Assembly (NCBI RefSeq): GCF_014698965.1
Contig: NZ_JACXAE010000126.1
Coordinates: 217,260 to 281,259, forward strand
From: Iningainema tapete BLCC-T55
GTDB lineage: Bacteria; Cyanobacteriota; Cyanobacteriia; Cyanobacteriales; Nostocaceae
Reading direction: 5' to 3'
DNA length: 64,000 nucleotides
Shown here: positions 8,004 through 16,606 of the stretch, one piece after another
Layout: every line of letters begins with the position of its first letter
How positions within the stretch are numbered: the stretch's first letter is position 1
Notes under the pieces: generated by a model
Database searches by the model: none
Told to the model about the DNA's origin: nothing
What the model saw: only the letters and a program-made list of their open reading frames with translations
Translations under genes and position numbers: made by a program

Positions 8004-9068
8004 CTACTTATCAGTTAAAATTCGTCCGGTATAACCTGCTTGGTTGTATTGTTCTTGAACTCGTTGCGCGATCGCTCCCGAACCACCTGCTGCAACCAAA
8101 GCAACACTTGCCCCGCCAAAACCGCCACCCGTTAAACGTGCGCCGAAAACTCCGGGTGTTTTTTGCAGTATCGCCACTAGGGTATCTACTGCTGGCACTG
8201 AAACTTCGTAATCGTCGCGCTGACTGGCGTGGGAAGCATTCATCAATTCACCAAAGCGTTCCGCTGACACCCCCTGTACAGCCTCAAGCACTCGGTTGTT
8301 CTCAGTAATGACGTGTCGGGCGCGACGCCGCAGCGGTTCGGGTAATGACTCTGCCGCTTGCGGATCGGTAATGTCTCTAAGCGCTTTAACTCCTAATAGC
8401 CGTGCTGCTTCCTCACACTCAGCGCGACGCTGGTTATATCCGCTACCTGCCGCCAGGGCATGATGAACACCACTATCAATCACCAAAATTTCTGCTCCCT
8501 CTGGGAAAGGTATAACTCGACGCTCAAGGGTGCGGGTGTCCAAAAATAACATTGAATTAGTGTCAGCCAGACTCGATGCCATTTGATCCATAATGCCGCA
8601 GTTTAAGCCGGCATACTGGATTTCTGCAAGTTGTCCAAGTTGGGCAATTTTGACATCATTGATAGGGAGATTGAGCAGTTGACGCAATCCCCTAAGTGTA
8701 GCCACTTCCAAAGCCGCACTACTAGATAAGCCCACACCTATCGGTACTGTTGATTTGACGTACAAAGAAAGCGGTGGTATAGTGTGTTCTTCTTTTTTTA
8801 AAAGCTCGATACACCCAAATATATAACTGGCAAATCCTGATGGTGTATGATTGAGTTCTAAAATGCTAACTTGCTCGTCTAAATCTTCAGAATAAAAGTG
8901 GTACTGTCCATCGGCACTGAAACCTAGCTGTACGGTAGTGCGTTGGGGAATTGCAGTCGGCAGAACAAAGCCATCATTATAATCAGTATGTTCGCCAAGT
9001 AGATTTACCCTTCCTGGCGCACTGGCAGAGGCTTCAGGCGCTTGACCAAATATTTGTTGGAAGTTCAT
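8004..9068 (-). CDS. galK: Galactokinase GalK
   Basis: This enzyme phosphorylates galactose to galactose-1-phosphate with ATP, the entry step of the Leloir pathway. The 354 residues from the ATG at 9068 carry all GHMP-kinase signatures: APGRVNLLGEHTDYNDGFVLP near the N terminus (galactokinase signature), PIGVGLSSSAALE (ATP-binding loop) near residue 110, the NCGIMDQ segment with catalytic Asp, and LTGGGFGGASV near the C terminus. The longer frame from a TTG at 9095 was rejected. It is the last gene of the minus-strand galactose block but is separated from the M24-type gene by a plus-strand small gene, so it probably has its own promoter. Confidence 0.96.
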   Translation of the reverse strand: MNFQQIFGQAPEASASAPGRVNLLGEHTDYNDGFVLPTAIPQRTTVQLGFSADGQYHFYSEDLDEQVSILELNHTPSGFASYIFGCIELLKKEEHTIPPLSLYVKSTVPIGVGLSSSAALEVATLRGLRQLLNLPINDVKIAQLGQLAEIQYAGLNCGIMDQMASSLADTNSMLFLDTRTLERRVIPFPEGAEILVIDSGVHHALAAGSGYNQRRAECEEAARLLGVKALRDITDPQAAESLPEPLRRRARHVITENNRVLEAVQGVSAERFGELMNASHASQRDDYEVSVPAVDTLVAILQKTPGVFGARLTGGGFGGASVALVAAGGSGAIAQRVQEQYNQAGYTGRILTDK

Positions 9069-9425
9069 AGTGTCAGTGTACGTTGTTGAGGACAAAAAGA
9101 AACCGTTATACTATTAAATTAGTTTGTTATCTTCATTACAACCAAAATTAAACAAATTACTTTAATATAATTTTGTGTTGGAAGCAAGCCTTTAGATGTA
9201 GTATTTTACTTTTAAAAGTAGCTATGTTTACAAACTTACTTAATATTAATTCTCTCTATAGTTAGTATACAGTTAACAATATTTCACTGAAACTAAAAAT
9301 GCAGGAATACACCGTTATTTTTAGAATCTTCTACTAACTTGATTTTCAAGTTAGTAGAAGGTTTTTTATCTCTAATATGAACTATGTAAAACTTAATGTA
9401 TAAACAGAAATAACGAAAAAAGTCT
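9069..9425. other. Intergenic region containing a perfect long hairpin
   Basis: No coding sequence is seen between the divergent galK and 78-residue membrane protein genes. The notable element is the plus-strand terminator at 9328-9366. The rest is AT-rich and should hold promoters for both flanks. Confidence 0.6.
9328..9366 (+). terminator. Strong orphan terminator with a perfect 15-bp stem
   Basis: The arms CTTCTACTAACTTGA and TCAAGTTAGTAGAAG pair without mismatch around a 3-base loop and are followed by G and six Ts. The preceding gene is on the other strand and divergent, so nothing annotated is terminated here. It may end a small RNA starting around 9200-9300, or act as an attenuator for the gene at 9426. 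Confidence 0.85.
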
Positions 9426-9662
9426 ATGAAATCACAAGAAACTCAAACAACAACTGAAAATAATTTTTCGTCAGATAATGCACCTGAAACTGAGTATTGG
9501 AATTCCAACACTAGGAAAGATGAATCGGTAACTCAAGTACAAAGGGATAATGTAATGCTCAGGAAAAATCTACCTGACATCAGATTAATCATTGGCTTAA
9601 CTCTAGTTATCGGGGCATTCTTATTTGTTGCTGCCATTTACTACGGAATCATTAACCCCTAG
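9426..9662 (+). CDS. Small single-span membrane protein, unknown function
   Basis: A 78-residue protein with a hydrophilic Asn/Thr/Glu-rich N-terminal half and one C-terminal membrane helix (about residues 53-74, LIIGLTLVIGAFLFVAAIYYG). I do not recognise a family. The gene lies on the plus strand inside an otherwise minus-strand galactose block. The strong hairpin 60 bases upstream could control its expression. Confidence 0.55.
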   Translation: MKSQETQTTTENNFSSDNAPETEYWNSNTRKDESVTQVQRDNVMLRKNLPDIRLIIGLTLVIGAFLFVAAIYYGIINP

Positions 9663-9675
9663 AAAACAAATTTTA

Positions 9676-9714
9676 GGTGCGTTATGGCATTCGCTATAGC
9701 GCACCCTACATTTT
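9676..9714. terminator. Palindrome between convergent genes, likely bidirectional terminator
   Basis: GGTGCGTTATgGC and GCtATAGCGCACC arms form a hairpin followed by a T-rich tract (plus strand). This GGTGCGTTA/TAACGCACC palindrome belongs to a common dispersed cyanobacterial repeat type. It separates the small membrane protein gene from the M24-type gene. Confidence 0.65.
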
Positions 9715-9716
9715 TG

Positions 9717-10811
9717 TTAAGCTAAAGGCACAGGGCGCAATCTTCCCTCTACCTCCACGCTTGGAAAATTTGCATCGAAAGTCAAATTTTCCAACTTTCC
9801 ATCCTGGAGAATCACAAAAGTATCTTCAACCTTTGCCCCAGGTAAACTTGGATTCCAAGCCACAGCTATCCCTTGTGCTAAAGTATCGGTAGTAGCGGGA
9901 TTTGCCACGATTTCTCGCGATAAATATCCTGTAGTTCCACCTTGATGATGTTGGCAGATGGCATGATTAAATCCGTGCTGTTGATAAGCTTGAGCTAAAG
10001 TGTCATAAACTGTATTTAAAGATATTCCAGGTTGGCACAAGTTTAACGCTTGAGCTTCAATTTCGCGGACATGACGATGCAATTCGGCGTGTTCATTTGA
10101 AAGCGCACCAAAACACACAAATCGTGTCAGATTCGCATACAAACCATATCCCCTAGCGCAAAACACCAGCATTGCTAAGCGTCCCAACGGCTCATTGCTC
10201 GGTGTAGCATGGCGGTATAGCGGTAAACGCCTCTCTCCTGCTGCTAGTGTCAGCGCTGGATGCAACCCCCTTGCCCACAATGCCTCTGCACCTGCACCCG
10301 CTAACTGATATTCTGTCCAGGTAGATTTGGCGGCTTTGAGTACTTCTGTCATCGCTTCACTAGCTTTATGCCCTACTTGGCGATATCGTTCTAGCTCGCT
10401 TGACATCATTACTTTTTTATGCTGTTGTAAAGATGGGGGTAACCGCTTCTCTACATGAGGGATAGGGCGATCGCTTAAAACCTTCCCACCGTCTGTAATA
10501 TCACGGACAAAAGATTCACGTATAGCAGCATCAGCCCAAGGGTTGGCATGAATCTGAAAATTAGTTGGCAGTTCTTCATCCTGTAAACGTTGCGCTTCAA
10601 TTTCGTCTGTTAATACCCAAGCATCTTGTGCCGTTACCAACACTTCTGCCACTCCGGTTTCAGCGGTAAGCAACACAGTATTAGAAGCGCCTGCAGTTGC
10701 CCAAGCGAACCAGTCTGTTCCGCGTAGTCGGACACCAGACGCCTCATTTTCTGTTAAACTTTGGCGGATTAACTCCAGCTTGGTAGAAACTTCTTGACTC
10801 AAACGATTCAT
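9717..10811 (-). CDS. M24 (aminopeptidase P/creatinase-fold) protein with degenerate metal site
   Basis: A protein of about 364 residues with a pita-bread M24-type C-terminal domain. In active members five ligands (Asp, Asp, His, Glu, Glu) hold two metals. Here the segment expected to give DAGA...D.TR reads CARGYGLYANLTR, so both Asp are replaced (Cys and Asn). The first Glu position reads WNPSLPG (Asn). The His region reads HHQGGTTGY and the last Glu (KVEDTFVI) is kept. Classic di-metal peptidase activity is therefore doubtful. The gene lies between the sugar permease and galK, so a role in galactoside handling is possible but unproven. The ATG at 10811 is preferred to an upstream TTG at 10826. 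Confidence 0.75.
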   Translation of the reverse strand: MNRLSQEVSTKLELIRQSLTENEASGVRLRGTDWFAWATAGASNTVLLTAETGVAEVLVTAQDAWVLTDEIEAQRLQDEELPTNFQIHANPWADAAIRESFVRDITDGGKVLSDRPIPHVEKRLPPSLQQHKKVMMSSELERYRQVGHKASEAMTEVLKAAKSTWTEYQLAGAGAEALWARGLHPALTLAAGERRLPLYRHATPSNEPLGRLAMLVFCARGYGLYANLTRFVCFGALSNEHAELHRHVREIEAQALNLCQPGISLNTVYDTLAQAYQQHGFNHAICQHHQGGTTGYLSREIVANPATTDTLAQGIAVAWNPSLPGAKVEDTFVILQDGKLENLTFDANFPSVEVEGRLRPVPLA

Positions 10812-10861
10812 CTGAAATCTGCTCAAAAGTGCCTTTTATTAGTGTAGGATGTCATTTGCAT

Positions 10862-12358
10862 CTACGTATCTAACGCCTCACTTTTCAACTGAATGGATGA
10901 GCTTGCACTTAAGCAGACATTTTCTGGTTGAAAAATAATTGCTTCTGCTGGAATCACTACTATTTGTTGCCTATGTGGGAACAGAGTTTCCCAAAGCCGA
11001 CTTAGAGGCACAGAGCGCTGCTCCCCAACAAAAACCAAGGGTAGGAGGGCAAAAAGCCGCAGTCCGGCGGAGAGAGCAAATAGCGCACAAAAACCACCCA
11101 TACCAGTCATCGCGCTGAAGCCACCAACGGTGATTCCCATTGCCCCAGTGACACCAGGAACCGCTGCCGCGATCGCGAAGTAAATAGATCGATTAGCTAA
11201 AGGTGCTACTCCCATCAGAAGATTGGAGCTGCACAAGTCAATTGCCGCCCAGGTTGCACCGTGGAGCAGGTGCAACAAGGGAAACCAAACCCAAAGGAAA
11301 ATTGCATTGGTTCCTGCTAAGAGCCACAATAAAGGCGTTAGCGCCACCAACACTCCCACTATTACTAAAAGCGGGCGATTCCCAATTCTGTCAGCCAGCT
11401 TGCCCCAATAAACCAGCATCAGCAAGTTAGCACCAGCTCCTAAGCTGTTATAGATTGTTACCACGCTAACATCTATACGCAGTTCGTCCAGTAGGTAGAG
11501 GTTAAAGAAGGGAGCGCTGACGTTAACGGCAAAGCTCCATAGACCAGAATAAAGTAGAAACTTCAAAAAATTAGCGTCTTTGAGGAAGCTAAAAACTGCC
11601 TCCCAGCCCTCTAATTCGGCTGGTGAACTCTCAACTTGCTCTAGCTGAGGGTTCACATCAGTCATAAATAATTGACAGCCCAGACTAATTAGCCCAAGGA
11701 CAATTCCTAGAACCAAGACCACACCGTAGCCTTGTAGTGTTCCACCAGGGTACTTTGATACTGCTAGACCCAACAACGGCACAGCCATGAGACTCATTAA
11801 GCTGACAGCACTATTGCGAAAGCCAAAATACCTTCCCCGCAACCGCTCTGGGACTAATGCCGCCATCCAGCTGACATAGGAAGCACGGCCCAAAGGCTCA
11901 ATTATATTACTCACCCAGATAATTATTAATGTCAACTGTACCAGTTGATGCCCAGCTATATTCCATTTTCCTCCCAACCAAATTGCTAGCACAACAATCA
12001 GCCACAGCAGCCGCGACGGAAGGAAAATCCATCTGGAATATATTCTTCGGCTCTTCGTTCGGTCTGCTAAATAAGCTCCTAGCGGTTGGAGTAGATTCAT
12101 CACCTGAGGAATAGAGGCGACCATACCAATTTCTAGTGGACTTGCACCTAGTTCCAGCAAGAAATTACTGAGCAACACGCTGCCGATGATACTATAAAAT
12201 AGTGTTGCAAAGACACCTTCAAAAGTTAATGCCCTGAGGCTTGACCGAATTTCTCCCTTGGAAATTTTTTGAGGCGGATTTGGAAGAAGTACGGTTTCTG
12301 ATATTGTCCTATGCTCTTGGATTTCTTGAAGGGGGAGAGGACTAGTTTCTATTGACAT
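10862..12358 (-). CDS. MFS transporter, probable sugar or galactoside permease
   Basis: A membrane protein of about 498 residues with around 12 hydrophobic spans arranged in two halves joined by a hydrophilic loop near residues 210-235. LADRTKSRRIYSRW after span 2 and LADRIGNRPLL in the second half are the conserved MFS loop signatures. The frame stays open upstream to 12637, but that part is the shadow of galT; the ATG at 12358 gives a normal MFS N terminus. It sits between galT and the M24-type gene in the galactose block, so uptake of galactose or a galactoside is a reasonable inference, though direction and substrate are not visible in the sequence. Confidence 0.85.
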   Translation of the reverse strand: MSIETSPLPLQEIQEHRTISETVLLPNPPQKISKGEIRSSLRALTFEGVFATLFYSIIGSVLLSNFLLELGASPLEIGMVASIPQVMNLLQPLGAYLADRTKSRRIYSRWIFLPSRLLWLIVVLAIWLGGKWNIAGHQLVQLTLIIIWVSNIIEPLGRASYVSWMAALVPERLRGRYFGFRNSAVSLMSLMAVPLLGLAVSKYPGGTLQGYGVVLVLGIVLGLISLGCQLFMTDVNPQLEQVESSPAELEGWEAVFSFLKDANFLKFLLYSGLWSFAVNVSAPFFNLYLLDELRIDVSVVTIYNSLGAGANLLMLVYWGKLADRIGNRPLLVIVGVLVALTPLLWLLAGTNAIFLWVWFPLLHLLHGATWAAIDLCSSNLLMGVAPLANRSIYFAIAAAVPGVTGAMGITVGGFSAMTGMGGFCALFALSAGLRLFALLPLVFVGEQRSVPLSRLWETLFPHRQQIVVIPAEAIIFQPENVCLSASSSIQLKSEALDT

Positions 12359-12389
12359 TTTATTTCTACTTACGCATGGAATGCTCGAT

Positions 12390-12428
12390 CGCCCCCGAAC
12401 CACAGTTCGGGAGGGGTTAGCGGTGGGG
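12390..12428. repeat. GC-rich palindromic repeat in the galT-MFS gap
   Basis: CCCCGAAC and GTTCGGGaGGGG form a hairpin followed by TTAGCGGTGGGG. The same arrangement (hairpin plus TTxGCGGT and GGTGGGG) occurs at 16311-16366, so this is one copy of a dispersed element. It lies 4 bases past the galT stop and could weaken read-through into the permease gene. Confidence 0.7.
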
Positions 12429-12431
12429 CAA

Positions 12432-13532
12432 TTACAACCGCACTGGCGTTTGAAGATTAACCACCACAGCCTGTAACTCTTTTGCCTTCTCTTCTGGCAA
12501 AGCATCATTGGCAAACATTCCCGCTGCGAGTTCGGTTCCCGCCAAATACTTAAGCCTTTCGCTCGTTCTATAGGGGGGATAAAACTGGGCGTGTAAATGC
12601 GCTTCGGGATGTGCTTTGCCGTCAGTTGGTGCACCAAACCAAGCCATCAGGTAAGGAAACGGGCGATTCCACAAACCATCGTATTTGAGAGTGACAGTTT
12701 TTAATGCCAAAGCAAGTCCAAAACGTTGCTCTGGGGTAAGATCCGTAAAAGTGCTAACAGGCTTAATTGGGGCAATCCAAACTTCATAAGGGTAACGAGC
12801 GCATACAGGGACGAATGCGATCGCTTCGGAATCCTGATAAATAATCCGCTCTTTAGAGGCAATCTCCTTTTGGATCAAATCTGACAACAACCCGCGCCCA
12901 TGTTGCTGGTAAAATTGCCGCTGTTGCTCCAACATTCGTGCTGGAACAGGCGGTATAAAAGGATAAGCGTATATTTGCCCGTGGGGATGGTGCAAAGTTA
13001 CGCCCACCTCCACACCTTTGTTTTCAAATGGTAGCACATACTGGATTTGCGGATTTGCTCCGAGTACGCGGGTGCGATCGCCCCACACTTGCAACAGCAA
13101 ATCCAGGTGTTCTAGTTCCAAAGAACCAAGGGAGGCGTCGGGGTTTTGGGTAAAAACCACTACCTCGCACGCTCCATTGGAGGGCAAAGTTTCCACGATG
13201 CTAACAGGAGCGTCATGTGCAGTCACCGTCATTGACGGAAAGCGGTTATCGAACACCGCCACGTCATAGTTTCCTTGGGGGAGTTCTGTAGGAAACTGCG
13301 GATCTTTAGTCGGTGCAAGAGGGTTATACTCTCTTGGCGGCATGAAAGTCCGTCCTTGACGGTGACTGGCATAAGCTACCCATTCCCCGCGTAACGGATG
13401 CCAGCGCAAATGGGGATTTGCTTGTACTGGCTCATTACTAGGGCTAGTGGCTGTAATATTCTCTTTGATTGGGTATCGACTGTATAAGGTTAGTTGACGC
13501 CCATCTGGCTTTAACAACTTGTGGGAGTACAT
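12432..13532 (-). CDS. galT: Galactose-1-phosphate uridylyltransferase GalT
   Basis: This enzyme exchanges UMP between UDP-glucose and galactose-1-phosphate, giving UDP-galactose and glucose-1-phosphate. The 366-residue protein belongs to the HIT superfamily. The active-site motif HHPHGQ is at residues 181-186, with His184 the expected uridylylated nucleophile. The FDNRFPS block near residue 94-100 and HLHAQFYPP near residue 315 are also typical. The start overlaps the end of the upstream glycosidase gene by 22 bases, and a perfect AGGAGG lies 3 bases before the ATG inside that gene. The two are clearly co-transcribed and probably translationally coupled. Confidence 0.96.
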   Translation of the reverse strand: MYSHKLLKPDGRQLTLYSRYPIKENITATSPSNEPVQANPHLRWHPLRGEWVAYASHRQGRTFMPPREYNPLAPTKDPQFPTELPQGNYDVAVFDNRFPSMTVTAHDAPVSIVETLPSNGACEVVVFTQNPDASLGSLELEHLDLLLQVWGDRTRVLGANPQIQYVLPFENKGVEVGVTLHHPHGQIYAYPFIPPVPARMLEQQRQFYQQHGRGLLSDLIQKEIASKERIIYQDSEAIAFVPVCARYPYEVWIAPIKPVSTFTDLTPEQRFGLALALKTVTLKYDGLWNRPFPYLMAWFGAPTDGKAHPEAHLHAQFYPPYRTSERLKYLAGTELAAGMFANDALPEEKAKELQAVVVNLQTPVRL

Positions 13533-15367
13533 AATCCTCCTGAAAGGGTTGCAGCGCGGATCGCTTCAATCGGAATTTTAGGCGTGCGATCGGCGTACAA
13601 CAACCCGTTAGCTTCTTGGAAAGTATCAGTGAATTGTGTGTAACAAAATCCGCTGAACATCTCAATATTATTGATAGTTTTCAGCAGAGCGGCATATTTC
13701 ATTTCTAGCTCGGAGATATTGAAGCAGCGCTCGTATCCCCAGGCTTTATCGGCATCGGGCTTGTCTTGAGGGGCATAGGCAATGCCACCAAACTCGGTCA
13801 GCATTACTGGCTGTCCTTGGTGAGGATAGTTGTCCAATGTTAGGATGCGCCCTCCGGGACGCTTGCGATCCAATAAATCTGATATCTTAACTTCAGGTCC
13901 ATAGCGATGAACCAAGTGCAGCGGATTGGTATCATAGTCATGGATAGCGAGAATGTCTGTATCTGTACTTTCCCAGCCATCGTTACCAATCACTGGGCGA
14001 GTCGGATCTAGCGTCTTTGTCAAGTGATACATTGCTAAAACGTAGTTCCGGTGAGCCTGCGTCTCGACCAAATTCGGAACTCCCCAAGATTCATTGAACG
14101 GCACCCAAGCCACGATACACGGGTGGTTGACATCACGCTTGATCACTTGAGTCCACTCGTGCGTCATACGCTCCACTGCTTTAGACGTGAAACGATAGGC
14201 ACTGGGCATCTCCTCCCATACTAACAGCCCTAACACGTCTGCCCAATATAAAAAGCGGGGGTCTTCGATTTTTTGGTGCTTGCGCACACCGTTAAAGCCC
14301 ATTGCTTTGGCGAGTTCCACATCGCGCCGCAACGCCTCATCATCTGGTGCGGTCATTAGGCTATCATGCCAGTAGCCTTGATCGAGAACTAGCCGCAAAT
14401 AGTAGGGACGACCATTGAGCATAAAGCGATCGCGCTGTATAGTCACAGTCCGCATTGCGGTATAAGATTTTACTTCATCTAGTAGTTGGTCTTTGTACCA
14501 CAGTTGAAATTCAGCATTAATTAGTGTTGGTTTTTCCGGACTCCACAACAATTCATTACGGTAGTCGTCGATACCAGGATCGGAAAGGGAGATGCGGCGG
14601 CTAATCTCCCCGTTGAATACTTCATAGGTATCCTTTGCCAGCACAGTATCGCCAACACTCAGTTTGATCTTTATTTGTACGCCTTCTGGCGCATCACCTG
14701 CGATCGCAGCGTAACAACCAATTTCCCACCGCTCAAAGTCGGGAGTCCAACGGATGTGATCTATATAAGTAGTACCTACACGCTCAAGCCAAACTGTCTG
14801 CCAAATACCAGTGGTGCGTGGATACCAAATACTGTGTGGTTCTAGCTGCCAATCTTGCTTACCTCTGGGCTTGGCAAGATCGTGAGGATCATCCTGCGCC
14901 CAGACTGTCACTTTTGTGATTCCGCTGTCATTCAACACAGGGGTAATATCGATAGTGAAACCGATATGTCCACCTTCATGCTCAGCCATGTATTGATCGT
15001 TCACCCAGACACGAGCGCGATAGTCCACCGCTCCAAAGTGCAGTAGCAGCCTGCCTTCGCCTGCTGGCGTTTCAAATTCCCGCTCATACCAGCAGTTTGG
15101 ATGAAATCCCGTATCCCCAATACCACTTTTGGTAGATTCCGGAGCAAAGGGAACTTCTATATCATGTGTCCATTGCCTAAGGTCGCTAGGTTGATCGCAC
15201 TTGCCTTGGTCATCAAATGCGAACTTCCACAGACCGTTTAGACTTTGCCAATGCTTACGCTGCAACTGCGGACGCGGGTAGGCTGATTCTGTTATGCCTA
15301 AACTCGTCTTCATATCGGTATTAGAAGTTAGTTCAACTTCACTATTCTTTAACTCCAATAAGTTCAT
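13511..15367 (-). CDS. Glycoside hydrolase family 2, beta-galactosidase-type
   Basis: A 618-residue enzyme with the GH2 layout: N-terminal sugar-binding jelly roll (about residues 30-200), immunoglobulin-like domain (about 200-300) and TIM barrel (about 300-610). The acid/base Glu lies in WVPFNESWG (about residue 425) and the nucleophile Glu in LTEFGG (about residue 526). No signal peptide is present, so it acts in the cytoplasm on an imported glycoside. Beta-galactosidase or beta-glucuronidase activity cannot be told apart by eye, but overlap with galT favours release of galactose. It is the first gene of the minus-strand galactose operon. Confidence 0.92.
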   Translation of the reverse strand: MNLLELKNSEVELTSNTDMKTSLGITESAYPRPQLQRKHWQSLNGLWKFAFDDQGKCDQPSDLRQWTHDIEVPFAPESTKSGIGDTGFHPNCWYEREFETPAGEGRLLLHFGAVDYRARVWVNDQYMAEHEGGHIGFTIDITPVLNDSGITKVTVWAQDDPHDLAKPRGKQDWQLEPHSIWYPRTTGIWQTVWLERVGTTYIDHIRWTPDFERWEIGCYAAIAGDAPEGVQIKIKLSVGDTVLAKDTYEVFNGEISRRISLSDPGIDDYRNELLWSPEKPTLINAEFQLWYKDQLLDEVKSYTAMRTVTIQRDRFMLNGRPYYLRLVLDQGYWHDSLMTAPDDEALRRDVELAKAMGFNGVRKHQKIEDPRFLYWADVLGLLVWEEMPSAYRFTSKAVERMTHEWTQVIKRDVNHPCIVAWVPFNESWGVPNLVETQAHRNYVLAMYHLTKTLDPTRPVIGNDGWESTDTDILAIHDYDTNPLHLVHRYGPEVKISDLLDRKRPGGRILTLDNYPHQGQPVMLTEFGGIAYAPQDKPDADKAWGYERCFNISELEMKYAALLKTINNIEMFSGFCYTQFTDTFQEANGLLYADRTPKIPIEAIRAATLSGGLCTPTSC

Positions 15368-15919
15368 TGCAATATCTTCCCAACTCTTCTACAAAATGAA
15401 TTTTTACAAACTCGCCTTGTTCCAAACATTTCTAGAATATTCCCCGTAGATTACCTGAATGTCACTTACCTCACAACAAACTATTCCTAGTAGTAAATGA
15501 CTAAGGATATTTTGCAGTAAGCAAATGACTACAAAGCCCCCAAGGCTATGGGGGGTGTCATTTTAGGTATTCACTTCCGGCTCGTGACATTATGGCACAC
15601 TTGGAGCAAATGTTTAGCGAGTAGGTTGGAAAAAATCAAATTATATTTTCGCTGCCTAATATCCAAAAACTGCTCCCATATAAACTATTTTACAGGCAAA
15701 TTGATTAAATTATTATAATAACACTTGTTAGAAAAGCATGTAGCAGCGATTAATAAAGAGTAATTGCCTACAAAATAGCCGGAAACAACTATTATTGGCT
15801 TAAAATGCCAGAATTTGATAATTATTTTAGTTGGAGTGTTACCAGAGCCAATCTCAGGCATTAATTGGCAACAGTCGGATGCCGTACTCCTGGTTGAAGC
15901 ACCCTACCACTACTTACCG
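15368..15919. other. Intergenic region upstream of the GH2-galT operon
   Basis: About 550 bases without a supported gene. It should contain the promoter of the GH2 operon. A weak hairpin (GCCCCC/GGGGGG, 15536-15555) with a short T tract on the minus strand is visible. A frame at 15815-16039 was rejected because it mostly opposes the better-supported zinc-binding protein. Confidence 0.5.
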
Positions 15920-16126
15920 CTACCTCTTTTGCTTGCTACTGAAGTCGTGAAGTTGGGTATTGATCCAATTAGCACCCATAGCTATACACTGAGGACAAAT
16001 ATCACCAAAGCCCTCGCCGCGATCGCTACAAACAATTAATCTCGCTTCTTGTGTCTGTAACAGTCGCTCGCATATTAAGCAGATTTGGTTATTTTTTAAG
16101 CTGTTACATTCAATTTGAAATTGCAT
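15920..16126 (-). CDS. Small zinc-ribbon-like protein with two CxxC motifs
   Basis: A 68-residue protein with CLIC (about residues 19-22) and CPQC (about 46-49), plus a further Cys in LIVCSDRG. This layout suggests a structural zinc site. The middle segment RLLQTQEARLIVCSDRGEGFGDICPQCIAMG looks like a conserved small cyanobacterial family, but I cannot assign a function. The ATG at 16126 is preferred to one at 16159 because AAGGA lies 4 bases upstream. Confidence 0.7.
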   Translation of the reverse strand: MQFQIECNSLKNNQICLICERLLQTQEARLIVCSDRGEGFGDICPQCIAMGANWINTQLHDFSSKQKR

Positions 16127-16606
16127 ACTTTCCTTGCCTAAACCAATTTTTGGCGACAATTTTGTTAAATAAAAATTTATATCTTCTTAAAAATATAAAA
16201 TTATTTTGATTAACATTGCTTCTACCTAATGAATGGAATTATGTTAATTTAAGTTGTAATCAAAACCACAATTTAATCGTAATACAGCACTTTGCATATG
16301 AATGGAGTACACCCCTCCCTACCCTCCCCGATCTTCGGGGAGGGTTCGCGGTAGTGCGGGTGGGGTATTTTGTACTTCATTAAGTTGAAATCTGCTGTAA
16401 AATATCAAATCCGCTCTGTAAAGGGACAGAAATAGAATAAAGAACAACGAACTTATGCATGGGCGAACATAATTCTTATATTGGCAACTCATTCAAAGGC
16501 ATACAAATAGATAAAAGCAGCGAATTGATCTACTTATAACTTTGGGAAGATAAAGTTAATAATAAAGAACGCTAATTATAAAAGTAATGTATTTAAACAC
16601 AGTTTT
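16127..16606. other. Intergenic region before hflX with a GC-rich dispersed repeat
   Basis: No gene is supported. The main feature is the repeat at 16311-16366. The remainder is AT-rich and probably holds the promoters for hflX and the divergent zinc-ribbon gene. Confidence 0.55.
16311..16366. repeat. GC-rich inverted repeat (second copy of the GCGGT...GGTGGGG element)
   Basis: A central hairpin ACCCTCCCCGA tct TCGGGGAGGGT (16321-16345) sits inside outer ACCCC...GGGGT arms. It shares its layout with the copy at 12390-12428. It stands out by GC content from the AT-rich surroundings, as expected for an inserted mobile repeat. Confidence 0.75.

Noticed and set aside
12359..12637. N-terminal extension of the MFS transporter
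   Set aside because: The added 93 residues overlap galT on the same strand in another frame and show no transporter-like sequence.
15815..16039. Plus-strand 74-residue frame
   Set aside because: It lies mostly opposite the CxxC protein gene, which has a better ribosome site and recognisable motifs.
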